A stretch of 64,000 nt of DNA, from assembly GCA_029844215.1 (NCBI GenBank), contig CM056725.1:35680485-35744484 (forward strand), given 5' to 3'. Shown piece after piece: positions 23,509-35,099 of this stretch. A program made the position numbers and the translations under genes. The notes beneath the pieces are model-generated. The model was not told where the DNA came from and did not search any database. It saw nothing but the letters and a program-made list of their open reading frames with translations. Within the stretch, counting starts at the first letter, position 1. Every line of letters starts with the position of its first letter. The stretch is from Przewalskia tangutica. Lineage: Eukaryota > Streptophyta > Magnoliopsida > Solanales > Solanaceae.

Positions 23509-25518
23509 CTTGAAGTATTTCAAAAGAATACTGAATCATTTTAACAGAAGAGTAATACTTGGTTTTAAAAGCTTAAGAGTTATACTAGCTTTATGGGAAG
23601 TTAGGTATAACGGCTTAAGAGAGATAAAAAGAATGATTTATTGATTTAAGAAGTTAAGAGACTTGATCTTAAAAGATAAGAGACTTGACTTAATTGAATT
23701 TTGTTAAAAAGTGTGAAACCTCATTCGTGAGTAATGAGTACTTGGTTTTCAAAAGGAATAATGTTTTCTCGATTTCTAAATCGTAATAAGTATCGAACAA
23801 ACCACAAAGAAAGCTAATAAAGGGAAATGTTTTGACTAATAAAGTATTATTAAAACCAAGAGAAACTACCATCCGCATAAGCTAAGATGAGACAAAATGA
23901 TATTACATTTCCTAGATCATGGTCATTGTATCAAGATTGTTATGAACAAGAATAACCTACTCACACATAAGGTATATGTTTCTCAAATTGTTTTAAAGGA
24001 TTAAAACTATGAACTACAAGCCTTTCGAAAATGAGAAACTTGAGTAATTGAAATTAGGCAAACTTGGAACGTTTGGAAAAGAATGTTGTTACTTGATTTT
24101 ACAAAGAGAAGTGTTTTGATTTACTTCAAAAGATAATCACTCTATTTTCATATGCTACGGGTATTGTGTGACTTTTGTGAAAGTAGCGTATCTTTTAAAG
24201 AGTTAATGTATGAAGTGCTTTGGGGATAAAAACCCGATCTTGTTAATCATATAGTAGAAAGTACCTTGTGTGTATAACTTGATTGTGTTGGTTTGTGATA
24301 GCCATGTAATACTTTCTTGTTGATTTGTTAAGTAAACATGCTAGGATGCTACGTGTGTTAGTATCTTGTGATGTTTGTGTAAATTGGTTTCACATGATTG
24401 TGCTTATGTTTTTTAAACGATAAGCTGTTATGTTAGTATTGTATCACCATGATTCCGGGTTAAGTCGCCTCCGTCGCGGGGTAGACTCAAAGTGTCTGTG
24501 TGACCTATGATTCGAATACCTTATACGGTGCATGGCCGCGGAATCTGCGGGAGTTCGGTGTTAGTGTGCGGCCTTTGTGGTCATGCGGTCTATGTGGCTA
24601 CGCGGACGGCGAGTCCAGACGCTTGGGAGTAGCTACCGATGCGGAATACCTCACGCGGGCCATCGAGTGGCCCACGCGAGCTACGGAAGTTCGTGGCTAG
24701 ACGCGCACATTAGATACTGCGCGAGTGGCGGCTTTGATCATGTGACGCAGACAGATCATGATACATTTTATGACTTTGTTGTACTTGTGGGTTTTAGTAG
24801 TCGGCTATGCCTTCGATTTACCCCAGACGGTTTTATGATGACACAGCGGACTCGTGTTCATGTGTATTCCTTGGTGCTTTTATATCATAGCTCGCCGTGA
24901 GGAAGGTATTCCACGCATGATTGATGTTGGGCGTGAGACCCATTGTTATATTTGAGTGATGACTTTGAGGCGTGAGTCCCCGACTTGACATGATCGCTTA
25001 TTTATCATGAATCGTAGTTTGGTTATCATACATGTCTCCCGCTTTATATAGACTACTATGATTTCATTTACTGATTTTTCGCCACATACTTGGTACTTGT
25101 CAGATCGACCTCCTTCGGCCGCGTTCATGCCGCAGTCGAGGTACACCGTTGATCCTAGCTCTCGTGGTCACGTCAGCGTTGGGAAGCTCCGCTTCTCGGA
25201 GGCATATCGTGGTATAGTCCCCGTCGTAGTAGGTGCTTACATTCGTGGTATGGCGGGCCCCGTCCCGCCATTGTTGTCATGTTACTCTTAGAGGTCCAGA
25301 GTAATCGCTGTGGGCAGAGTTGTTTATGGGATGTAACTGTTCGAATTTAAGTTTTCATATATACATGCCGAAAGGCAATTTTTCTCAGATTTTTATTTCA
25401 TACTTCATGTTGGTTCATGTTATTGTTTTATATTCCGCTGATTTCTCTGATGTTGTATCACTAGGGTGCCCGGGGTAAGGCACCAGTCATGGGCCCGGGT
25501 TCGGGTCGTGACACTCGT

Positions 25519-25876
25519 GACCCTGCCACCTGGCGGGACCACCTCGAACTGACCCCACCTTATTCCGGGCTACAGGTTGACCCGTGAATGGTCCTCAACC
25601 CGACCCATAATCGCACCAGACTCTTGTTCCCCGATCTGGAACAATCTTACCTATTCAAGTCCTGAAAGCTACCACTTTACTCTAAGGTCTCAACTTGTTA
25701 TAATATTCTACGGCTTATAATTTCCCTATCTCTAAGCTTACCTTTTCAACTAACCATGTTCTCTAGATCACAATTTTATACAATGCTATCCAAACATAAC
25801 CCTCAACATAAAATCATCATATCACGCATACAAATCTCTAGAGGGTTAAGGATATACCTGTAACTACCGCTTTACT
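25519..25876 (-). other. Post-gag non-coding spacer, element C (remaining part)
   Basis: Minus-strand continuation of C after the A insertion. It is similar in reverse to 13691-14120 of B, including the hairpin arms at 25575-25580 and 25595-25601, and has no coding signal. The part beyond the insertion is missing except for 7158-7197. Confidence 0.6.
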
Positions 25877-27016
25877 CTAATCACGCCTACTGCAGGCGAT
25901 AGCTAGTGAAGGTGATGAACCAGCCACCGATCCTGCGGTGAGTCGTAACATCCGTATACCCCGCCTGACAGCCGCAAAATGGCCCTGACGGCCGCAAATA
26001 TAACAGGCTCCCTTGGCAGCACGACACTCCCCAAAATGGAGTTTACCACATTGACCGCACCGAGGTCGGGGTGGCTTCATCCGCCAGACCCCAACTCCCC
26101 GAAACTCAACCTCGAGCCCCGACCGCCTCAATATCCCGAAGCCACGAAGACCGTGGAGGACCAATCAGACCGCGGCGAAGGTGCATAACTAGCTCGGCCA
26201 GCGGTCCGCCTCGAAAGTCACCAAAGGACCTCGCTGCTCGCCTCTTCACGATCTCGGCCATTCCGCCGACCTCCGCTTCTCACATCCAAGTGCATAAGCT
26301 CGCACGCGGCAATGTCCATGCCCCAAGAGCTACACCAACAAGCCTCTGCCAAGTAGTCATCGAGCCCGGTGACGTAGCGGTGTACTCTATCCTCCATATT
26401 TGTCACTAACGCCGGGACATATCGGGCCAACGAGTCGAACTCCACGTTGTACTCCCGAACCGTACGCTCGTCCTGCCTCAACATCAAAAATTTGTCGGCT
26501 CGTGCCCTCCTCATCTGCGGAGGCAAGAAGTGGCTGAGAAATGCCTCCGAGAACTCGTCCCAAATAGCTGGAGGCGCATGCTCCCCCCGGGACAGCTCCC
26601 ACAAATCAAACCAATCGACTGCAGTATCACGCAGCCGATGCGAACCTAGGACCACTGACTCGGTCTCCGAAGCCTTGATCACTCTCATGATCCGCTGTAA
26701 TTGTCGGATGAACTCCTGCGGATCATCCTCAGGCCTCGACCCGTAGAACTCTGGCGAGCTAAAACTCAGAAAGTCCCGTAGCCTCAAACTATCCGACATC
26801 GGGTGAACCACGGTGCATCGAACCGCCGGCCCAAAATATCCTCATGTTCGCCACAATCTCGCCAATAATCGCCATCTCCTTGTAACCCATCTCCTCTGCT
26901 CCAGGTTGTGGGACTGGAGGCTCAGGTACCGTGGTCTCAGTAGCCACTGCTGCTCTACTCGCAGCTCCCTTTGCTGTCTTGCCCTTCTGGGCCCTGATTG
27001 CCTTGCGTGGAGGCAT
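25877..27016 (-). pseudogene. Element C Gag (best preserved gag-only copy)
   Basis: Minus-strand Gag. The ATG at 27016 gives MPPRKAIRAQKGKTAKGAAS, then a Pro/Val-rich stretch ending GAEEMGYKEM. After a shift near 26800 a 197-residue frame (26811-26218) carries the capsid: SDSLRLRDFLSFSSPEFYGS, RPEDDPQEFIRQLQRIM, LSRGEHAPPAIWDEFSEAFL, PPQMRRARADKFLMLRQDER and MEDRVHRYVTGLDDYLAEAC. This layout is typical of plant chromovirus Gag. The nucleocapsid at 26164-25877 has a first knuckle CGQCGKLHFGEC and a second, CYICGRQGHF, whose last Cys is missing (AAVRR follows). No protease or RT follows, so the protein could act only if another element supplies enzymes. Confidence 0.88.
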
Positions 27017-27206
27017 AACTGGTAAAAACGAAATACGTCAGAGGGGTCCAACTTATAACACAACTCTAAGGCACGATCTCAGAATGAGAAGAATGGAAAC
27101 CAATCCTAAATATCCTATAGCCTCATGATTATTGATGTGGTGCACAACACACCGATAATCAAGACTCTACTAGACACGGTCTGTATACACTTTCCGAGGA
27201 TTAACT

Positions 27207-27218
27207 GCTCTGATACCA
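27207..27218 (-). other. Primer-binding site, element C (canonical)
   Basis: Reads TGGTATCAGAGC on the minus strand, a perfect complement of the 3' end of plant initiator tRNA-Met. It is the only unaltered copy in the window and the reference for the other six. Confidence 0.93.
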
Positions 27219-27844
27219 CTTTTGTCACGACCCGAACCCGGGCCCGTGACTGGTGCCTTACCCGGGCACCCAAGTAGACATACATCAGAGTAACCAGCAG
27301 AATATAAAAACAAGACATGAAACAATTATAGAATGAGAACAGTTTATCAAGAGAAGATTGCCTTTCGGCATGTATATAAACTTAAAATTTGAACCCGAAC
27401 AGTTACAATCCTTTACAAACACCGCCACAACAAGACATGCACTCTAAGATTTTTACAACAACTATGACGGGACAGGGCCCCGCCATACCCCTGAATGTAC
27501 AAAAACTTACAAACTCGGGGAAACATACTAAAAGATAAGCCTCCGGAGAAACGGAGCTTCCCAATACGCTGAACTGTGATCCTAAGAACGAGGATCAACA
27601 ACCGATGTACCTCTACCTGCGACATGAACGCAGCCCCCCGAAGGAGGTCAGTACAACATGTACCAAGTATGTGAAATCGAAAATATCAGAAACGAAATCA
27701 TAACAGTCTAAATAAAACAGGAGACATGTATGATAACCAAACTACAGTTCACGACATAAAAGCAGTCATGTCAAAGCAGGGACTCACACCCTCAAAGTCA
27801 TCACTCAAATATAACCAAGGGTCTCACGCCCACAATATCAATCA

Positions 27845-28120
27845 TGCCCGCATCATGGCCACATGCCCGAATTCTCCATCGGTGCGCATATGTCCAGATG
27901 CAATAACGATACCGTAATCAATCTGCCGCAGATGGCCACATGCACCGGAATTCTTCATCGGTGCAGATGTCCATGTAACAACAATAACAATATATCGGGT
28001 AATCAACCCTGCCGCATGGCCACATGCCCCCGGAATTCTTCATCGGTGCAGACATGTCCATGTAACAACAATAACAATATATCGGGTAATCAACCCTGCC
28101 GCATGGCCACATGCCCCCGG
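27845..28120 (-). repeat. 87-bp minisatellite in element C LTR
   Basis: At least three units; the last two full units start at 28014 and 28101 (GCATGGCCACATGCCCCCGG...) and are 87 bp apart with no difference seen. It is homologous to the 81-84-bp arrays of B and J. Confidence 0.85.
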
Positions 28121-28153
28121 AAATTGTTACATCCCAACTTAACAAGAGGGGGG

Positions 28154-28161
28154 TATTTATA
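28154..28161 (-). promoter_or_regulatory. TATA box, element C 5' LTR
   Basis: TATAAATA followed by CCCCCC on the minus strand, retained just beyond the deletion join. Confidence 0.65.
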
Positions 28162-28679
28162 GAACCACCAAGGGCCAAGATTAAAACAAATGGAGGGTGA
28201 AGATTTGGATCCATGTGAAGAATGAGGTCTTCCAACCAAGTGTCCACCACAATGTTGGGACATATGTCCACCACAACCTTGGGACATATATCTCCCACAA
28301 CAAAGAGCCATGTGGCCTTCCACTAGGAACAAAAAAACGTCCACAAGACCTTCCCCATGCCCCACAAAAACGCCCCCACCTACTCCCACTAACCCAAAAA
28401 AAATATCTTCCAAGACTTTGACCACTTGACCTTGTCCACTTGGCCATACAAATCGTCCAACATGGGTCTAAGTGGGGTGACACATGTCGCCCTCCTATTG
28501 GTCCAAAATATTTCATCTCTCGGAAAAACCGTGAATCGGTTAAACTATTAAAAACGAGAATTTCCTTCACAAGGTTCTAATCTTTCCGCGATACCACAAT
28601 TTCATCCTTAACCTAATTAGGGCTTGAATATTCGTACGTACGTCCTCGCATACATACTCTAGAAATACGGGGTATAACA

Positions 28680-30010
28680 CACACTTAGAAAAAATTTCAA
28701 GAAAATTGGATGAACATATGGGAAGCTCTCGGGTTAGGGTTTGAGCAAGAAGAATTTTTTTTTGTTTGTTGTCCAATAGCATCCATACTTTAAACCAAGG
28801 TTCATGAGGGTATATTAAGGGTATCTCAATAGAAAAATCCCGGAAAAATATCGTTTTCGTATTAGTTGCAAGGTGAAAACCTAGTTGCTTTCATAGGTTT
28901 GATTTGGAAGATTAAAGGAAAGTTGTTTGTGATCTTCTAAGGGTCTCAAGTGGCGGATTGAAGTGTCAAGGAGAGGCTCTAAGTTTCTAGGGAGCGACTT
29001 CGGATCTTGAAGTTGGATTAAGGCGCGTTGAGGTAACAATCTTGTTCTCTTAAAGTGTTATAAGATTTCATATTGTTGTAGACTTACATTTTAACTAGCA
29101 TGAAGTATATTGTGTTGAAGATTTATAAGTGATATGGATAGTTGAATCCTAGAATCCGAAATGACATTCTAGCCATTTGAAGTTGAAATACAATTTGGTC
29201 GTTAATTAGAATCGTCGCATGTTACCTACTTGAAGATTGTAGTAGTTATAATAGATTGCGGCTTGATACCATGTTATACTAAACAACTTGGATTGAAAAG
29301 GAATTGGATAAGAATTTGTGTTGTTATACCTCAAGTTGCCGAATTGACCTTGTAGTTTGTACTAGTTTGATATCAATTGTGGGGCGGAATTTTACACGTC
29401 TTGTAGGCGTGTAATCCCCTATTGTTAACTATATTGTTGAGCCTTAAATGTGGCGTGTTCGGTTAATGAATTCGGGCCTTGAAAAAGGTGAAAAAGTATG
29501 TAGAAACAAAGGAAGTGTTGTCCGATTTTCCGTAGAATTTAGTGACTTTGCACTTATAATATTCTACGTTTGAAGTAAGAAGTTAATAGACGTATTATGG
29601 TCATTATAGGTTGACATACTACGTGCGGTATATTGGACTTAGCAAGTGGATTGACCCGAAGAGGTATGCGGAACTTTCCTATCTCTTGAGCATGAGTAGT
29701 TGTACCTATATAGTACGGTAGACGTACAAGATTTTGATATCCTTTACTTGTTTTAAGAATGTCCAAGTTGGTTGAGTTAGGAGATTAACTCACTTGTTTA
29801 AAAGTATTAAGGATGTCTTAGTTTTCAAAGTTAAGGGACTTGAAGTGTTTTAAAAGTATATGATACTTGTTTTGTTTTAAAAGTATAAGTCCCTTGGATA
29901 TAAGGAAGAATGTAATTGCCTAAAGTATAAAGTTAATATAACGACTTTATGGGAAGTTGGTTATAATAGCTTTATGGAAAGTTAAAAAGAGTGGTTTACT
30001 CTAAGTAATG
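28680..30010 (+). repeat. Old LTR relic K (plus strand)
   Basis: No gene is seen in this 1.3-kb stretch. Positions 29382-29640 are clearly similar to 32196-32440 in solo LTR E (GCGTGTAATCCC, CCTTGAAAAAGGTG and TCCGATTTTCCGTAGAATTT blocks). The later part has GAGGTATG...CTATCTCTTGAGCATGA and TAGTACGGTAGACGTAC, which recur downstream of the TATA box in every LTR here. The start is missing, apparently cut off by C, and the end is cut at 30010. Its divergence from E suggests great age. Confidence 0.7.
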
Positions 30011-30049
30011 TGTCACACCCCGAAACTCGGGCCCGTGACTAGTGCCCAA
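30011..30049 (-). repeat. LTR terminus relic L (39 bp)
   Basis: TGTCACACCCCG...GTGACTAGTGCCCAA is the terminal segment of a minus-strand LTR. It is immediately followed by a second, similar terminus (D). It probably belongs to an element into which D inserted. Confidence 0.5.
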
Positions 30050-30984
30050 TCTCACGACCCGTTCCCGGGCCCGTGACTGGTGCCTTACCCGGGCACCCAA
30101 GTAGACATACATCATAGTAACCTTCGAAATATAAACTTGCAAACATGAAACAGTGTAGAATAAAAACAGTCTATCCAAAGAAAAGTTGCCTTTCGGCATG
30201 CATACAAATACCAAAAGTGAACAGTTACATCCCAACTTAACAACAGGACTACAGACCTCTTAGAAGGTGTAAACACTATGATGGGACAGGGCCCCGTCAT
30301 ACCCCTGAATGTACAAAACATCTACAACACCAGGGAGAACCGTACCAAAAGTCGAGCCTCCGGAGAAATGAAGCTCCTGACACCTGAGTAAAGATCCTAA
30401 GAATGAGGATCCACCACCTGCTTTCCCTTACCTGCGGCATGAACGCAGCCCCCCGAAGGAGGTCAGTACAACAGGTACCAAGTATGTGAAACTGTAAAGT
30501 ACTGATATATATATAACTATAACATTTTAAAACCAATTCACAAATATGTACGAAACAACCAAGTTAACCGCACATAGTGCCACATCATAAACAAGAGCAA
30601 AAATAGATATAATGTAACTGGTCTTTTCTAGGCCGCTAATGATCGAAGCAAGGCCAATCGCCCATAGTATCATTATGCGAGCCTAATCCTGGAACTCCCG
30701 CAGTCCGCATAGGCCACCTAGGCCCGCATGAGGTATTCCTCACATCGGGGGTAGCTAACCCTCGGCATCGTCCTGGACTCCCGCAGTCCGCATGGCCACA
30801 TAGACCGCAGAGGTATTCCTCGCATCGGCGTAACACACCCGGAGTGATCATCCTGGAACTCCCGCAGCTCCGCATAGGTCCCATGGTCCCGCATGAGGTA
30901 TTCTTCGCATCGGGGGCGGCTAACCCTAACAAGTCAGGAGGGTGAGTGATATAATACTAACACAACAGCTTATCGTTAAACAAC
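30050..30984 (-). repeat. Element D 3' LTR, part 1
   Basis: LTR terminus with GGTGCC/GGCACC hairpin, and a degenerate 80-84-bp repeat (30685-30930, units at about 30689, 30773 and 30853, CTGGAACTCCCGCAG). It is cut at ATAAG by solo LTR E. Confidence 0.9.
30685..30930 (-). repeat. 80-84-bp degenerate repeat in D LTR
   Basis: Three units marked by CTGGAACTCCCGCAG and a following CCGCATGAGGTATTC. Weaker counterparts are at about 5040-5290 (I), 33118-33330 and 40190-40440 (F). It shares the CCGCATGGCCACAT core with the B/C/J minisatellite. Confidence 0.65.
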
Positions 30985-30989
30985 ATAAG

Positions 30990-32523
30990 TGTTACACCCC
31001 GTAATTCAAGAACATGATTATAGAATTAAGATTGGAATGTCGAAAGGAAAGGATTTTTACATTTCCTTATACGGAAAATTTTCGAGTTTAATGTGATGAC
31101 AAGAATTAATTCTAGTAATGGAATTATTTTTCATTAGAACTATGGACTTAGTGGATTTATTAAGTCTTGGTATACTATGTTACATGTCCATCGAAATGGG
31201 ATGAAAAATAACTAAGTGTGGATGAAATATTTTGTAAAGAAATACTTGGCCAATAGGAGGTTAGCAAGTGCCCTCCCCACTTGTCTTGTGAAGACTCCAC
31301 ACACCTTTATATAGATAAGTCTTGAAGACTTAGAACAAAAGATATTCATCCATACAAACCCTCATCTCTCCAAAAACCTAGAGCAATTCGAAATCCCCAT
31401 ATCCAAAGACAAGATCAAGATCAAAGTATTTTCTTTCCAAGATTAAGCACCCTTAACCCCTAAATCTAGGTTGGGCCGAAAATAGAATGAAACCCTAGGG
31501 GTTTTCCGTCGACTTTTTGGAAGCGAAACGTGAAGAGAAGTTTATCCTAAGGTTGTAGGGGATACATATATGTGATTGGAACTTGAAGAAGTGGAGCGAA
31601 ACGAAAACTGCGGACCAATAAAGACCGGACTGTTTTGGGGCGTTTTTGGGAAAAAAATGAGGTAAAAGTCCTTCTTCTTTTAAAGTAATTGGATATTACT
31701 TATTGTTATAATGTATGGATGAACTTGTGTTAAAAAGAATGAAGAATAAAAAAGCGTTTGAGCCATTTTTTGGGGCTAAAACCGATTTGGGACAGATTTG
31801 GTGTAAATGGAATTCGTTGGTTATTGTCGTTGTTATCTTCACCTATTGCATGTTATAATGGATTAATATTGTTGTTAATAAGTTGTTATAACTTATGTAG
31901 ATGTTTTGGAACTCGAATTGGAATAAAAAGGATTAAGGAAAGAGTTATCGGATTTTAGTTGTTGCCGTAGAATCTATAAAACTGTTGGATATTGTCGCGC
32001 TTTTAGGGACTGCTTTAGACGTGTTGTATGCTGGAAAATCAGCCCCTATATTTCATGTTTAATGTAGTAGATTGCTAATGAAAACCCCGAAGGAATAAGG
32101 GTGTGGAAAGGCGTTGAAAGGCCTCACATTCCACCCTCGTTATAGTAATTATGGACTATTTTAGGGGCTGTTTTGGTATGGTTTTGGGCAGAATTTTACA
32201 CGCCATGTTAAGGCGTGTAATCCCTTTGGTTAGCTGAATTGTTGGGCCTTAAATGTGGCGTGTTTGGTTATTGAATTCGGCCTTGAAAAAGGTGGCAAAG
32301 TATGTAGAAACAAAGGAAGTGTCATCCGATTTTCCGTAGAATTTAGTGACTTTGCACTTAGAATATTCTACGCTCAAGCTAAAGGTTAATGGACGTATTA
32401 TGGCTATTATAGGTTGAAGTACTAAGTATAGCGATTCTACTTGAAGGATGGAATAGCTATCAAGGTTGAAGTACTTTGGAGCATTTTTCTATTTGTCGAT
32501 AATCGTCGCGAGGTATGTGAACC
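30990..32523 (+). repeat. Solo LTR E, first part
   Basis: U3 with a TATATA box at about 31306, followed by a leader rich in AACCCTAG-type sequence. It is interrupted after GTGAACC by F. No coding sequence was seen. Confidence 0.92.
31306..31314 (+). promoter_or_regulatory. TATA box, solo LTR E
   Basis: TTTATATAG, about 316 bp inside the LTR. It differs from the TATAAATA of the other LTRs but is placed similarly. Confidence 0.55.
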
Positions 32524-33713
32524 TTCACACGACTTCGCCCGGTTCGTGGATCGTGCCTTACCGGCACCCATAGTCATACATCGAGTAACCAGCGGAATAT
32601 AAAACAAGACAGAACCGGTTTATAAAATAAGACACGCTTTATCCGATGAAAAGCTTGCCTTTTCGCATAATATAAATAACTCAAGTTTTGCGCTACATCC
32701 CAACTGCATAATAGTACTACAGCACTTCTGCGAAGTAAACAACTATGGCGACAGGCTCCCGCCATACCCCGATCTGCACAAACTATCTACAATACAGGAG
32801 ATCATACCCAAAAGTAGAGCCTCCGAGAAGATGGAGCTCGACACCAACGCAAAGATCCTAAGGATGTGGATCTAGCACCGCTGCTCTTACTCGCAGATGA
32901 ACGCAGCCCAAGGAGGTCAAGATAACAGTACCAAGTATGTGAAACTATAAAGTACTTAAAATGAAATCAAAGTATTTAAAACCTTTTCACAAATACAATC
33001 GGTTCAATTGCACATAGTGCCACATCACAAACAACAACAAGAATAGAAAATCAGAATGTGTCTATTCTAGGCCGCGAATGATCGGGCAAGGCCAATCGCC
33101 CATAGTATCATTCTCGCGTGCCTAGTCCTCGACTTCCGCACTCGCATAGGTCCCACACGGACTGCACGCATGAGATATTTCGCATCGGGGCAGCTAACCC
33201 CGATCCGCCTAGGCTCCCGCACCGCATAGCCTCAAAAGACCGCATAGTCTCAACAGACCGCAGTGAGTCCTCGTCAAAGCTAAACGCCCGAATGATCAAT
33301 CCTGAGCATACCGCTGCCCGCATAGTCTCACAGACCGCATAGCCGTATAGACCAAGATCAAGGGGCAAGCCTCGTATAACAAATCGGGGTAGGTGATACA
33401 ATAACAAGACAATGGACTTACCGTTAGCAACGTAAGTACAAAGCAAGAATGACCCCTTACACAAAGATTACAAGACACTAACACAGGTAGCATCATAACA
33501 TGTCTACTTATCAAACAATCTTACTACACTTAACAGAAATCAATACAAGGCTTTTATAAACAAAACAAGTAAACAGTTCCTTTTTATCTTCTTAAGTTGT
33601 TATACCTAACTTCCCATAAGCCAGTATAACTCTTACGCTTTTGTTTTAAAAGCCAAATATTTATCTTCTGTTAAAAATGATTCAGTATTCTTTTGAAATG
33701 TTTTCAGTTCTTT

Positions 33714-33835
33714 GTTATTCAGGCTTAAGCCGTGAGGCATTGCCGTAAGTATTATTCGGGCTTAAGCCGTGAGGCATTGCCATAAGTATTATTCAGGCTT
33801 AAGTCAAAGACATTGCCGTAGTTATTATTCAGTTA
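33714..33835 (-). repeat. 38-39-bp tandem repeat, F 3' LTR
   Basis: Three units of GGCTTAAGCC...GCATTGCCGTAAGTATTATT. The same array is at 40790-40905 in the 5' LTR. A's LTR has only 2.2 units. Confidence 0.8.
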
Positions 33836-34561
33836 ACACATGTACGTCTACCGTACTATATATTGTAAAATATCATGCTTTAGGAAGAATCACATACCTT
33901 CTCAGCGAAAACCACCTGCCAAGTTGAATATGTCAGCAGAGAGTCACCTATAATAGTCACGACATCTATCAAAGTCTAGACTACTCAAGGTCATTCTAAA
34001 CAGAGGGTTCATAATCCTACGGAAAGTCGGGCAAAGACAACCCTACCCGTGAGCTATATGAGTTCATCGTGAAAACAAATTCCATGTGAGTACAGTTCAA
34101 TTATTCTTCTTTAAACCCTTCTATCGTGATAACAGTTCAATTCTATTCGTGATATCCTTCTAAGTATCTAATACTTATTCTAATACTACAACATGAAGTA
34201 TTCTCTAATTCAAAAGAGGTTAGGATTAGTTACCTCGGTAAGCCCAATAATATCCTAGATAAAGTCGCTACTGAGCAAGGTTTAGCTCCTAAGTTGTACG
34301 CTCCCAGAGCTCAGAAGCCTTGAAGTTCTTCACAACTTCTACTAAGGACTAAGGGATTTGGGCTAGGTATTTTGGGCATTACAACGGTACTAGAAGACAA
34401 CTTTTCTACCAAGGGAGGGGGTAGATTTCGCCAGCTAGGGGGTAGGCCCTCGGCCAAGCTTCTCGAGGAAGGGGGTGTTGGACGAATTGCTAACAAAGGG
34501 AGAGGAAGGATTTTTAGACTTGAAAGCTTTTGTGGATGAAGAACTCTTCATCTCAAGAGGG

Positions 34562-34569
34562 TATTTATA
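34562..34569 (-). promoter_or_regulatory. TATA box, element F 3' LTR
   Basis: TATAAATACCC on the minus strand, about 395 bp from the LTR start. Confidence 0.65.
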
Positions 34570-34964
34570 GCTCAAGCCTGGCCAACCAATGGCCAAGATG
34601 AAGACAAGTGCAAGGCAAGTGTAGGTGAGGATTTAGGCAAGTGTCCTTGGCCAACTTGCACACAAAATATCCTACCAACTCCAAGACAAAAGAAGCCAAC
34701 CCAATCGGCCCTATTGCCGTGTCAAGTCCACCAATTGGAGGTGACAAGTGTCGCCTCCCGCTGGTCCAAAATGTTTCGTCTCTCGGAAAAATCCGCAAAA
34801 ATACTAAATGACATAGTCGGAATTTTCCTACGAAAGCGTGGAAACGCTTCGCCGGAAAACGATTCTTCTAGTGTGTTGTGCACAAATAAAACGCCCAAGG
34901 CTAACTTTAAAGCCAAACTTTTGTACGTATTCCTCACGTACATACTCCGAAATACGGTATAACA

Positions 34965-34997
34965 TTCTCCTCCTTAGAAACATTCGTCCCGAATGTT
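34965..34997 (-). other. Polypurine tract and stem-loop, element F
   Basis: The purine tract (minus strand AAGGAGGAGAA, 34975-34965) abuts the 3' LTR. It is preceded by the inverted repeat with arms at 34979-34986 and 34990-34997 and loop TCC. Confidence 0.85.
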
Positions 34998-35099
34998 CCT
35001 TCTCAAGACAATTATCGAAGCTTAAACAGCTAGCAAATGCCACACACGCCACAAGACAACACTTAGGCATAAATGATAATGGAAATTTACAAGTAGGAA

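Larger units (their letters stand above)
7198..25513 (+). mobile_element. Element A: gag-only retrotransposon, split by element B
   Basis: Complete plus-strand element: 5' LTR 7198-8808 plus 17930-19720, internal region 19721-22147 (2427 bp), 3' LTR 22148-25513. LTR lengths are about 3402 and 3366 bp. Flanks are CACGT on the left and CTCGT on the right, a possible 5-bp target duplication with one change. The internal region has a primer site, a decayed gag with one intact CCHC knuckle, a spacer, an integrase-tail remnant and a polypurine tract, but no protease, RT or RNase H. It is non-autonomous and of the same internal subtype as H. Confidence 0.92.
22148..25513 (+). repeat. Element A 3' LTR (3366 bp)
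   Basis: Uninterrupted TGTTATACCCCG...GGGTCGTGACA. It serves as the reference for locating the B insertion in the 5' copy. The terminal hairpin arms are 25465-25470 and 25479-25484. Confidence 0.96.
6906..28679 (-). mobile_element. Element C: gag-only retrotransposon hosting A and B (3' end outside window)
   Basis: Minus-strand element rebuilt from three segments: a 3' LTR fragment at 6906-7157, an internal region at 7158-7197 plus 25519-27222, and a 5' LTR at 27223-28679. The link is supported by near-identity of 6906-7157 to 28430-28679, the same orientation, and the possible C(A/T)CGT target duplication of the A insertion between the internal pieces. The rest of the 3' LTR lies left of element I, off-window. 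It keeps an unaltered tRNA-Met primer site and the most readable gag of the gag-only group, and it has no pol. Confidence 0.8.
27223..28679 (-). repeat. Element C 5' LTR (1457 bp, internally deleted)
   Basis: Ends in CGTGACA at 27223 and starts TGTTATACCCC at 28679 in its own orientation. Compared with B and J it lacks about 2 kb between the minisatellite and the TATA region. The join lies at 28121-28150. Confidence 0.85.
32524..34964 (-). repeat. Element F 3' LTR (2441 bp)
   Basis: Own start TGTTATACCG at 34964; the end at about 32524 reads CACACGACTT, damaged relative to GTCACGACCC. It contains a three-unit 38-39-bp repeat (33714-33835). It closely matches 39976-42059. Confidence 0.92.

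Noticed and set aside
7193..25518. Perfect target duplication for element A
   Set aside because: The flanks are CACGT and CTCGT. One mismatch leaves the duplication likely but not exact, so I report it only as possible.
27845..28162. Open frames and CRISPR-like regular spacing in the LTR minisatellite
   Set aside because: Units are adjacent and homologous along their whole length, with no unique spacers. Open frames on both strands are by-products of the repeat period. The DNA is a plant retrotransposon.
32574..32765. Possible host gene fragments in the LTR bodies between elements
   Set aside because: Every such stretch aligns to another LTR in the window, and none has introns, a start context or a recognised domain.
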